Source: Moritella sp. Urea-trap-13 (GTDB lineage: Bacteria; Pseudomonadota; Gammaproteobacteria; Enterobacterales; Moritellaceae). From it: a stretch of 64,000 nt of DNA. A program made the translations under genes and the position numbers. A model generated the notes under the pieces. The model saw only the letters and a list, made by a program, of their open reading frames with translations, was not told the DNA's origin and ran no database searches. Shown here one piece after another: positions 57,132 to 64,000 of the stretch; within the stretch, counting starts at the first letter, position 1; each line of letters starts with the position of its first letter. Location of the stretch: positions 1 through 64,000 of the forward strand of contig NZ_PJCA01000031.1 of the NCBI RefSeq assembly GCF_002836355.1, written 5' to 3'.

Positions 57132-58027
57132 TGTCTTTATCTTTATGGATAGCCGTTACTTTGCTTATTACTGGCGCGGTTATAGCACTGTTATTTAGTG
57201 CTCCAGCACAGCGCCGTGAGCAGCTGTTAAAACGACTGGTGTTGGTATCAGCATCGGAATCGGCACAACAGCAATATTCGTCTCTTGGTTTAAGTAAATC
57301 AGCGTCAAAAATTGGCTGGTTACGCCGTTTAACTGTCGCGCCTGATATTAGCGCACTATTGGTTAAAGCTGGATTTCATGGCCCAAGAGCAAGCGCTATA
57401 TTTTTATTGTGCAAAGTAAGCTTAATGCTTATTAGTGCGATGGCGTGGCAGTGGTATGTCAATTTTGATACCGATAAATTCGTCATGGCTAAGACCTTGA
57501 TCTTTGCTATTTCTGGCGGGCTTGTTGCTGAACAATGGCTGAAATGGCGTGCCCGCACTGTTAATTACCGTATTGCGCTAGCGCTACCTGATGCGCTTGA
57601 TTTAATGGTTATTTGTGTCGAATCAGGTTTAACCTTGGAAGCCGTATTTCAACGTGTTGGCCGTGAAATGACTACCGTTACTCCTGAATTATCACGTGAG
57701 TGGTTAATCACTGAAGCGGAGTTACGTTTATTGGACTCTCGTATTACGGCATTAAATAACTTGGCGGAGAGAACGGGTTTAGTGGAAGTTGAAAACATGG
57801 TTATCGCCTTATCTCAAGCTGAAAAATATGGCAGTAAGATAGCGCCTACGATGCGCTTAATCGCCAGTGACAGCCGTCAATATCAATATTTACGTCTAGA
57901 AGAGAGAGTCGGTAAGATCCCTGCGAAAATGTCATTACCTGTGGTGGTATTAATCATGCTGCCTGTAGTCGTCCTGATCGTTTCACCAACGATCATCGCA
58001 TTATTAGATAGCCTTGGAGGTATGTGA
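57131..58027 (+). CDS. tadC: Tad inner-membrane platform protein TadC
   Basis: 298 aa, second T2SSF protein: N-terminal helix, paired helices at about 90-135, cytoplasmic domain with ALPDALDLMVICVESGLTLEAVFQRVGREM and LAERTGLVEVENMVIALSQAEKYGSKIAPTM, and a C-terminal membrane pair. The Leu-Pro-Asp-Ala-Leu-Asp-Leu motif is typical of TadC. Its stop codon sits just before the tadD ATG. Confidence 0.93.
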   Translation: MSLSLWIAVTLLITGAVIALLFSAPAQRREQLLKRLVLVSASESAQQQYSSLGLSKSASKIGWLRRLTVAPDISALLVKAGFHGPRASAIFLLCKVSLMLISAMAWQWYVNFDTDKFVMAKTLIFAISGGLVAEQWLKWRARTVNYRIALALPDALDLMVICVESGLTLEAVFQRVGREMTTVTPELSREWLITEAELRLLDSRITALNNLAERTGLVEVENMVIALSQAEKYGSKIAPTMRLIASDSRQYQYLRLEERVGKIPAKMSLPVVVLIMLPVVVLIVSPTIIALLDSLGGM

Positions 58028-58833
58028 TGAAAAAGTCACTGGTGAAAGCGTTTATTATGTTTGGCTTGCTCATGTTATCTGGCTGTAGCACTAATCAATT
58101 AAGCCAAACCGAAGAAATGCACTCGGATCGTGACCTAGCAAAGTTGGCACTTGATAGTGGCCGACCAGACAGTGCGATCTCTATTTATCGTAAGCAACTC
58201 GATTTGCACCCAAACGATACCGATCTGTTGTTAGCGATAGGAACTGCTTACAACAAAATGTCTGAATTTGATTTAGCACTGCATTATCTTAATCAAGCAC
58301 AGGCGTTGATGTTAACTGAGACCAATAAATCATCTGTGATACATGGTCAAATATTACGTGAACGAGGCAATGCACAGCAAGGTTTAGGTAATTTAGATGG
58401 GGCCATTGTAGATTTAACAAAAGCAGCTGAATTATTACCTTACGATGCTAAAGCATTAAACAGTTTAGGCATTAATTACGCATTATTTAAGGACTATCCT
58501 CAAGCAAGAATCGCGTTCACAGGTGCGCTTGCTAATGCACCAGACAATTTAGAATACCGTAATAATTTAGCACTCGCTTGGATTCTAGATGGGCAACCAC
58601 AGCAAGGTATCGGTGTGCTTTATTCACATTATTTACGTGGTAGTTCGACGTCTAAAAGCCGCCAGAATTTGGCCTTAGCTTTTGCTATGAAGGGCGATGT
58701 TGAAGCTGCAGAAACAATTGCAAAACAAGATCTAACTAAAGCTGAATTAGAAAATAACCTTGCTTATTATCAGCAGCTTTATCAAGGCCTGTCACAGCAA
58801 GGATCGTTATTGACAGAGCAGGTTAAACAATGA
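58027..58833 (+). CDS. tadD: Tad pilus TPR lipoprotein TadD
   Basis: 268 aa from ATG 58027, favoured over GTG 58024 because GGAGG is 6 nt upstream. Lipoprotein signal with LLMLSGC, lipidated Cys about residue 20. TPR repeats fill the mature part (AKLALDSGRPDSAISIYRKQLDLHPNDTDLLLAIGTAYNKMSEFDLALHYLNQA and three further units). TadD acts as pilotin-like scaffold for the secretin and other Tad parts. Overlaps tadE by 4 nt. Confidence 0.9.
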   Translation: MKKSLVKAFIMFGLLMLSGCSTNQLSQTEEMHSDRDLAKLALDSGRPDSAISIYRKQLDLHPNDTDLLLAIGTAYNKMSEFDLALHYLNQAQALMLTETNKSSVIHGQILRERGNAQQGLGNLDGAIVDLTKAAELLPYDAKALNSLGINYALFKDYPQARIAFTGALANAPDNLEYRNNLALAWILDGQPQQGIGVLYSHYLRGSSTSKSRQNLALAFAMKGDVEAAETIAKQDLTKAELENNLAYYQQLYQGLSQQGSLLTEQVKQ

Positions 58834-59300
58834 CTCTGTCTAACATGAGAAATCGTCAGCAAGGTGGCGTTAGTATTGAATTTGCAGTGACGATTGTGCC
58901 ATTTTTTGTATTGTTGTTGGGATTGATCGAAATTAGCCGTTTTATGATGGTGAGCAGCATGGTTGATGTTGCCTTAGCTTCAGCCACGCGAGAGTTAGTG
59001 GTTGATCATTCGCGTGAAGATTTAACCGCCAAATTACAATTAACCCTGTCAGAACAACAGTTACCATTATTGAATGGTAACAACATCACTGTTCAAGCTC
59101 ATTATTTTACCAGTTTGGTTGCATTAGAAAATGATGATTTTGTAGCCAGTTTTGACGGGCAAGACTTCGCTGAGTTTACCTTGTTGTATCCGTATAAAGC
59201 GCTATTTGTTGCAGGGTTTTCTGATGGTTTTGAGCGTTTATCCAACTTTAAACGCACGACGTTAGTGACTGTAGAGCGGAGTGCTAATTATGCTAACTAA
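58830..59300 (+). CDS. tadE: Tad minor pseudopilin TadE
   Basis: 156 aa. N-terminal leader followed by QQGGVSIEFAVTIVPFFVLLLGLIEISRFMM, the TadE-like motif with the prepilin-type Glu. The remainder is a small periplasmic domain. TadE is processed by the prepilin peptidase and is needed for pilus biogenesis. Overlaps tadD by 4 nt and tadF by 11 nt. Confidence 0.88.
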   Translation: MTLSNMRNRQQGGVSIEFAVTIVPFFVLLLGLIEISRFMMVSSMVDVALASATRELVVDHSREDLTAKLQLTLSEQQLPLLNGNNITVQAHYFTSLVALENDDFVASFDGQDFAEFTLLYPYKALFVAGFSDGFERLSNFKRTTLVTVERSANYAN

Positions 59301-59901
59301 ACGCAGGCCGCATGCTGCTCAGCGTGGCAGTAGTGTCATCGAATTCCCTATCATTACATTAGTAATGGTTATTCTTGTTTTATTTGTCATAAAGATAAAC
59401 CAAGGGATCAACCACAAGAACCAACTTAATGCGTTAGCTTATTCACTGACATCAATTGTAGCTTGTGCTGAATGTGATAATGGCATGAATAAGCCAGCTT
59501 CAAGTCCTGTTACTCCAGGTGTCATTCCGGATCAAGTAGCGGATTCATTATTTCAAGTTGCACTGCGGCATTTCAACGATTTAATTGTTGAATCGTCAGC
59601 TGATATTGGACTTCAAGTTGAAAGGCTGGTCTTTGATCCTTCAACCAAAAACTCAAAACGGTACTCTTTAAATAGAGGGGTAGAGTGTGACGCGGCTACG
59701 TCATTATCCTCATTAGAGGATTTATCACCCTTAGGGATGACGCCGAGCATAAATGATGGACTACGGGCTGAATTATTTCAAGTCACCCTGTGTATTAAGG
59801 GTATCGAGAGCTTTGGTAATGGTATTACCCCTTTATTTATACGTAGCTTCAGTGATCGTTATTATCAAAGCTCGGCGTTATTAATAGGGCGTAAAATATG
59901 A
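59290..59901 (+). CDS. tadF: Tad minor pseudopilin TadF
   Basis: 203 aa from ATG 59290, supported by CGGAGTG upstream; the frame opens at GTG 59281. Leader KRRPHAAQRG then SSVIEFPIITLVMVILVLFVIKI, a TadE/TadF-type pseudopilin helix. Five Cys residues occur in the periplasmic part (ACAECD near residue 60, later two more), suggesting disulfides. Ends with ATGA overlap into tadG. Confidence 0.85.
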   Translation: MLTKRRPHAAQRGSSVIEFPIITLVMVILVLFVIKINQGINHKNQLNALAYSLTSIVACAECDNGMNKPASSPVTPGVIPDQVADSLFQVALRHFNDLIVESSADIGLQVERLVFDPSTKNSKRYSLNRGVECDAATSLSSLEDLSPLGMTPSINDGLRAELFQVTLCIKGIESFGNGITPLFIRSFSDRYYQSSALLIGRKI

Positions 59902-61085
59902 TGTCCATATCACGTCAACGTGGCGCAATAGCACTCACATTCACGTTTATGTTACCCGCGATTATGAGCTTATTAGCCATGACGGTGTTTTTTTCGATGT
60001 ACAGCCAAGTTGTGATTAGAACGGGTCAAGCCGCTGAAGCCGCAGGGCTTGCCTGCACGTATCAACAACGTAATGTTCCAACTGTTATTGACGGTATTTT
60101 GAATTATTACCGACCTAACTTTGTGCTGCCTGCGCTTGGTAATAGTGTCAGCTTGGATGGTGACAAGGCTTGTAATATATCAGTGCAATATCATTTTAAG
60201 CCAGCAATGAATAAATTACTGCCAGTTGAAGTTAATAGTTCAAGTCTGGTCACATCAAATAGCGGATCTAGCTCTAAATTAGTGGCGAATGTAATTCAAA
60301 ATCAGACTGATTTTTCACTCGTTCTTGATATTTCAGGTTCGATGGTGTCGGATTTACCTGAACTAAAAAGAATCATTACCGATGTGATAAGCGACATTGA
60401 CCCGGGTAATAATCAAGTTCGCTTTTCTATTGTGCCTTTTCAAACCGGAGTAGGGGTGACTGCAGCACCTTGGCTTCCGAGCTCTAAAGCAAGCCCTAAA
60501 TGTGTTGATGGCTTGGCCTACCGCAATGGGAGTTTTGATGCCGACAAAACGGTAGAATTGTTAAATTCGTCATCTAAAAACCTTGATTTTAAAGAGGTCA
60601 CACCTGGGCGGTGGTTAGATCGTTGTAGTCAGACTGCATTTATTTTACCACTTACAAACGATCTCAATAACGTTATTGATTATGTTAACAGCTTAAGTAC
60701 CAGTGGTACTACCGCATCTTATCAAGGCTTGATTTGGGGCGTTAGAACGCTTACTGAAAAATGGCAGCTGGAATGGAAGATTACCCCTGTGACATCTTCG
60801 TCACTAACTCAACGATTAATTTTGTTTACCGATGGGTCTGATAACGGCGGAGGGCATTTTGATGACCTAATGAATGCGGGTTTATGTGACGAAATCCAAC
60901 AAAACTTAAACATTGAAGTGAGCTTTATTGGTTTTGGCGTATCTGCTAATCGTATTAAGCAATTTCAACAATGCGCAGGCCGTACTGGTGCGGTGTTTGA
61001 TGCTAAAAACAGTGCCGATCTAGCCGTTTATTTTGAGAATGCACTTAAGGTTGAATCCAAGCCTAGGCTCGTGTTGGGTCAGTAG
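59898..61085 (+). CDS. tadG: Tad pilus-associated vWA-domain protein TadG
   Basis: 395 aa. N-terminal TadG-like leader and helix (RQRGAIALTFTFMLPAIMSLLAMTVFF), then a von Willebrand factor A domain with MIDAS motif D-I-S-G-S (about residue 144) and LILFTDGSDNGG. TadG proteins help anchor the pilus and may bind cell-wall or outer-membrane partners. Last gene of the Tad operon; 76 bp later another operon starts. ATG at 59898 or 59901 both possible. No prepilin peptidase (TadV) gene is in the locus. Confidence 0.9.
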   Translation: MMSISRQRGAIALTFTFMLPAIMSLLAMTVFFSMYSQVVIRTGQAAEAAGLACTYQQRNVPTVIDGILNYYRPNFVLPALGNSVSLDGDKACNISVQYHFKPAMNKLLPVEVNSSSLVTSNSGSSSKLVANVIQNQTDFSLVLDISGSMVSDLPELKRIITDVISDIDPGNNQVRFSIVPFQTGVGVTAAPWLPSSKASPKCVDGLAYRNGSFDADKTVELLNSSSKNLDFKEVTPGRWLDRCSQTAFILPLTNDLNNVIDYVNSLSTSGTTASYQGLIWGVRTLTEKWQLEWKITPVTSSSLTQRLILFTDGSDNGGGHFDDLMNAGLCDEIQQNLNIEVSFIGFGVSANRIKQFQQCAGRTGAVFDAKNSADLAVYFENALKVESKPRLVLGQ

Positions 61086-61161
61086 CGTTTTAGTTTTTAA
61101 GCTTTTATTTTGAAGCTTTTAATTTTTAAGAAATGTTTTATTTATTATATTAGAGGTAGTT

Positions 61162-61626
61162 ATGTTTAAAAAGTGGCTTGTGGTGTTCACATTATTATTG
61201 TCTAGCCAAGCACATGCTTATCAAGAAGGTGAGATGTTATCAGCATCTGCACAGGCGCAATTAGGCTTAGATCCAAACCGTGTATCGCTGATTGATTTTT
61301 TTGCCGAATGGTGTGTTTCTTGTCGTGCGGAATTACCGGAAGTGAATGAACTTACTCCCGAATTAGGTGCATTAGGGGTTGATGTAGTCGGCGTTGATGT
61401 TGATGAGGATATGGCTGTAGGGATTGCATTTCAGCAATCTCTTGGGCTCAACTTTAGGGTAGTAAATGACGATAAACAAACTCTAGTTGATGACTTTCAA
61501 CCTATTGGTATGCCTGCATTGTATTACGTTTATCAGGGGCAAGTGCTTAAGGTGCGTTATGGCGCGATTAACCATATAGGTGACGTCATTATGAGTGACC
61601 TGAAAGCGATGGGATTAAGCCAATGA
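61162..61626 (+). CDS. Periplasmic thioredoxin-family protein (TlpA-like)
   Basis: 154 aa. Signal peptide with cleavage near AHA-Y (about residue 19). Thioredoxin fold: VSLIDFFAEWCVSCRAELPEVNELTPEL with the redox pair C-V-S-C, cis-Pro loop PIGMPALYYVY. Substrate likely a periplasmic or outer-membrane thiol protein; the next gene encodes a protein ending in C-G-C-N, an obvious candidate partner. Stop overlaps that gene by 4 nt. Preceded by GAGGTAG ribosome site. Confidence 0.88.
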   Translation: MFKKWLVVFTLLLSSQAHAYQEGEMLSASAQAQLGLDPNRVSLIDFFAEWCVSCRAELPEVNELTPELGALGVDVVGVDVDEDMAVGIAFQQSLGLNFRVVNDDKQTLVDDFQPIGMPALYYVYQGQVLKVRYGAINHIGDVIMSDLKAMGLSQ

Positions 61627-62339
61627 AGCACTATTCACAATTAACATTATTAGCGTCTTCAGTTTTAAGTTTTGGATTGCAGGCCGCAGTTGTTGAAACA
61701 GCCTTGAATGATCACTATCAAGTTTCAGAATCAGTGTCGAGAGTGGTGTATAAAAGCCAGAAAACAACATCTGTATCTTCAACACCTGTACCGTTAAAAA
61801 AAGTATCGTCAATTGAGGCTCAGTCAACAAGGGTTAAACATTCTACTGACGAAGCTGTGCTCTCTGTTGTTAAGACGCCGCAAAGCAAGCAAATACCTGC
61901 AAGTGCAGGTGGTGTTAATAAAACGGCGTTGAGCCTACCTTTACCCGCGAAAATCACATCTGTATCTATGGTGTCGGTGAGTTCACTTGTCAGATCTAAC
62001 TCGCAATTACCTTTGGCCACGTTCTCTGAGCCAGCAGTTAAACCGACAATGCAAGCTGTCATTATGCCAACGCCTGTTCATCCTATTTTGAATACGGCAG
62101 GATTAGCGCGCCCAGAAGCCAACGAGAAACAGCAAGAACCGTCATTATTCTCTGCGATAAGTGATTGGTTTAGTGTTAAACCGGTTAAACCTTGGCAAAA
62201 AGGCACGCTAGCGAAAAAGGCAATGAAGCCTGGTGGGGAAGTACCTGAATTTGATTTTTTCTCTGAAAAAGTATTTGCCTATAAACAAGGTTCTATTGGT
62301 GGTAATGGCGTAGGGGGCGGCGGTTGTGGCTGTAACTAA
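61623..62339 (+). CDS. DUF4266 protein with long Ser/Thr/Val-rich N-terminal part
   Basis: 238 aa. Signal peptide cleaved near LQA-A (about residue 22). Residues 25-180 are low-complexity, Ser/Thr/Val/Pro-rich and probably disordered. The last 50 residues match DUF4266: VKPWQKGTLAKKAMKPGGE, then the tail GGNGVGGGGCGCN. Stand-alone DUF4266 proteins are usually about 70-80 aa lipoproteins, so the long front part is unusual. The Cys-Gly-Cys end could bind metal, carry a modification or exchange disulfides with the upstream thioredoxin. Function unknown; the neighbourhood with DUF3570 and ApbE is recurrent in proteobacteria. Confidence 0.8.
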   Translation: MKHYSQLTLLASSVLSFGLQAAVVETALNDHYQVSESVSRVVYKSQKTTSVSSTPVPLKKVSSIEAQSTRVKHSTDEAVLSVVKTPQSKQIPASAGGVNKTALSLPLPAKITSVSMVSVSSLVRSNSQLPLATFSEPAVKPTMQAVIMPTPVHPILNTAGLARPEANEKQQEPSLFSAISDWFSVKPVKPWQKGTLAKKAMKPGGEVPEFDFFSEKVFAYKQGSIGGNGVGGGGCGCN

Positions 62340-62444
62340 ATATACCCATCACCGCCTGTAAACTTATCCTGTTTTATCATGAGTGGTTTATAAGGAATAG
62401 CTGATAAGTCACTGTTGATAAGCCACTGTTGTAACTAATTAAAG

Positions 62445-63662
62445 ATGAATAAAATAATGAATATAAAATTACCGTTAACGATACTTGGTCTTGTTGCTGG
62501 TTCAGCATCTGCAGCCGATCACATTTCTATCCATCATATGAACTTTGAAGAATACGGCGATAAAGTTAAAGCCGGTGATAATGTGTTGTCATTAGAAAAA
62601 AATATTGGTTTAGATTGGACCATTACTGCTGAATTGGGTTATGACACTGTTTCTGGCGCTTCTCCAGCTTGGGTCGCGACGACACCATCATCTGGCTCAC
62701 ATGACCAAATTACCCAAGATGCACAAAATATGACCTCGGAAGTGATCCGAGCGGGTTATGACCCCCATCGTGGCAATTATGAAATACGTCCTGTTGAGCT
62801 AGAAGATACCCGTTATTCTGCGTCAACTAATGTGACCTACCGTGATAAAGACCGTGATGAATGGACTGCCGGGGTAAATTATTCGCAAGAGGAAGATTAC
62901 AAGAGTATGGGCGCCAATGCGAAAGCGCTGTTCTATACCGACAATACTAAAAACCGTTCGTTTAGTGTTGGTGGCTCGATATTGACGGATCAGACATTAG
63001 CATTCCAAGAATATCAAAATGGTGGTAATGCCCAAGCATGGCAAGACATTTTCACATCGAGTATGGAAGTGGGCATGTCACAAGTATTCACACCTAATTT
63101 ATATGCCATTTTCACGGCTTATGGCGGTTATAAAAGTGGTTATTTAAGTAATCATTATTTGACCGTACTACGTGAAGTAGATATTGATGGTGACGGTTCA
63201 ATTGGTGATGATGAGGTGTTTTTAGGACAAGATTCACGTCCTGATACTCGTATTTCTGGTGGCGTGAACTTGCAAACATTCTACAGCGTTAGCGACAGCG
63301 TTGTTGTTCGTCCTCGTTATAAATTCTTTACCGATGACTGGGGCGTAACGTCACATCAACTCGGCGGTAAAATGAGTGTCAAAGTAACTGATTGGTTAAC
63401 GTTTGCGCCAGGTTATTTTTGGTACACCCAACAAGGGGCGAACTTCTTTATTGATCCTAAAGCACAAGATCCTACTTTTGCATCAACAGGTTACGCCACT
63501 TCAGATATTCGGTTAGGTGATTTTAATGCTAATGCCTATGAACTGGGTGCAAGCATTAAGTTATCGTCTAAATGGCGTATGAATGCCTTGGCTGCTTATT
63601 ATGAACAGAGTAATGGTTATGCCAGTAATTGGTGGGCAGTGGGAGTGACTTATGACTACTAA
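62445..63662 (+). CDS. DUF3570 outer-membrane beta-barrel protein
   Basis: 405 aa (ATG 62457 is an alternative start). Signal peptide cleaved near SASA-A. The family motif is visible: ISIHHMNFEEYGDKVK, LDWTITAELGYDTVSGASPAW, VRPVELEDTRYSASTNVTYR. The rest consists of alternating beta strands with aromatic girdles and ends VGVTYDY, a barrel-type C-terminal aromatic. A Ca-binding-like loop DIDGDGSIGDDE sits in one predicted extracellular loop. Predicted porin-like partner of the DUF4266 protein. Stop overlaps the ApbE start by 11 nt. Confidence 0.85.
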   Translation: MNKIMNIKLPLTILGLVAGSASAADHISIHHMNFEEYGDKVKAGDNVLSLEKNIGLDWTITAELGYDTVSGASPAWVATTPSSGSHDQITQDAQNMTSEVIRAGYDPHRGNYEIRPVELEDTRYSASTNVTYRDKDRDEWTAGVNYSQEEDYKSMGANAKALFYTDNTKNRSFSVGGSILTDQTLAFQEYQNGGNAQAWQDIFTSSMEVGMSQVFTPNLYAIFTAYGGYKSGYLSNHYLTVLREVDIDGDGSIGDDEVFLGQDSRPDTRISGGVNLQTFYSVSDSVVVRPRYKFFTDDWGVTSHQLGGKMSVKVTDWLTFAPGYFWYTQQGANFFIDPKAQDPTFASTGYATSDIRLGDFNANAYELGASIKLSSKWRMNALAAYYEQSNGYASNWWAVGVTYDY

Positions 63663-64000
63663 CCAAGCCTATACGCACCATTTTATGGGCATGACTGTAC
63701 CTTGTGAAGTGACTTTAATTACGATTGATGCTGCGACTAATGCCGCGCAAATAGCCCGTGATATAGAAGTAAATACCAAACGATTGGAAGCCAAGTTTAA
63801 CTTCTATTCGGATACGTCCATGCTCACTACCTTGATTAATCAGCGAGAGGGCAAGCGGGTAATGGTCGATGCTGAGACTCGCGATATTTTAACCAAGGTT
63901 CGTGATTATAGTGCGTTAACGCAGGGTATTTTTGATATTACCGTTGGCACAGTGAAAGCATTATTACAGCGCAGTACCCTAACGCGAGAGCAAATCTATC
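63652..64000 (+). CDS. ApbE family FAD:protein FMN transferase, 3' truncated by window end
   Basis: 116 codons visible from ATG 63652, with GGGAG about 8 nt upstream inside the DUF3570 gene. HHFMGMTVPCEVTL, RLEAKFNFYSDTSMLTTLN-like (TSMLTTLINQREGKRV) and TQGIFDITVG match the start of ApbE, which attaches FMN through phosphoester bonds to Thr or Ser of extracytoplasmic redox proteins. No signal peptide is visible in this start, unlike most ApbE, so it may work in the cytoplasm or the annotated start may be internal. The remaining two thirds lie beyond the window. Confidence 0.88.
   Translation, partial: MTTNQAYTHHFMGMTVPCEVTLITIDAATNAAQIARDIEVNTKRLEAKFNFYSDTSMLTTLINQREGKRVMVDAETRDILTKVRDYSALTQGIFDITVGTVKALLQRSTLTREQIY

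Overview
The window reads as chromosomal DNA of a marine gammaproteobacterium, probably of the Moritella/Psychromonas/Shewanella/Colwellia kind. Grounds for this are the moderately AT-rich composition, the family content (long TSP3/Calx-beta surface protein, BCCT carrier, NorR/Hcp/Hcr module, Tad pilus, DUF4266/DUF3570/ApbE cluster) and good matches to gammaproteobacterial CRP, Fur, sigma-54 and NorR sites. Genus is inference. I found no rRNA, tRNA, CRISPR array, integrase or insertion sequence.

Layout. 1-3017: 3' part of a giant surface protein whose C-terminus is an outer-membrane barrel preceded by its own signal-peptide-like segment. 3.6-6.2 kb: polar amino-acid ABC transporter. 6.5-12.8 kb: YghU-type GST, chemoreceptor, small lipoprotein, DHH phosphoesterase, tiny SEC-C protein, RecX-like protein. 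13-15.4 kb: complete AmmeMemoRadiSam set (AMMECR1, MEMO, radical SAM) arranged divergently. 15.7-21.7 kb: GH1 phospho-glycosidase, YeaR-like protein plus DsbA-family protein, BCCT carrier, DUF2238 membrane protein, Crp-family regulator. 22-28.7 kb: complete histidine utilisation locus hutC-hutI-hutG-hutU-hutH on the minus strand.

28.8-32.9 kb is an accessory pocket: a phage-type conserved gene, two gene fragments, and a tandem pair of membrane-anchored coiled-coil proteins that both end in a T5orf172/GIY-YIG-like domain. 32.9-35.5 kb: aldehyde dehydrogenase with a divergent AraC regulator. 35.4-38.8 kb: a segment bounded by a direct repeat of the araC 3' end, holding a RarD-like permease and a merF-merA pair without merR, merT or merP. 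38.8-45.3 kb: universal stress protein and the nitrosative-stress module hcr, hcp, norR, with a sigma-54 promoter and three NorR-type enhancer sites.

45.3-61.1 kb: two large lipoproteins diverging from a Fur-box-like site, then a complete Tad pilus operon (flp, cpaB, secretin, cpaD, tadZ, tadA-G) lacking a prepilin peptidase gene. 61.2-64 kb: a four-gene extracytoplasmic redox cluster (thioredoxin, DUF4266 protein with a GGGGCGCN tail, DUF3570 barrel, ApbE flavin transferase), cut by the window end.

Best candidates for undescribed biology: the paired GIY-YIG-like membrane proteins, the DUF4266/DUF3570/ApbE/thioredoxin cluster, the complete AmmeMemoRadiSam system, and the surface protein-barrel fusion.
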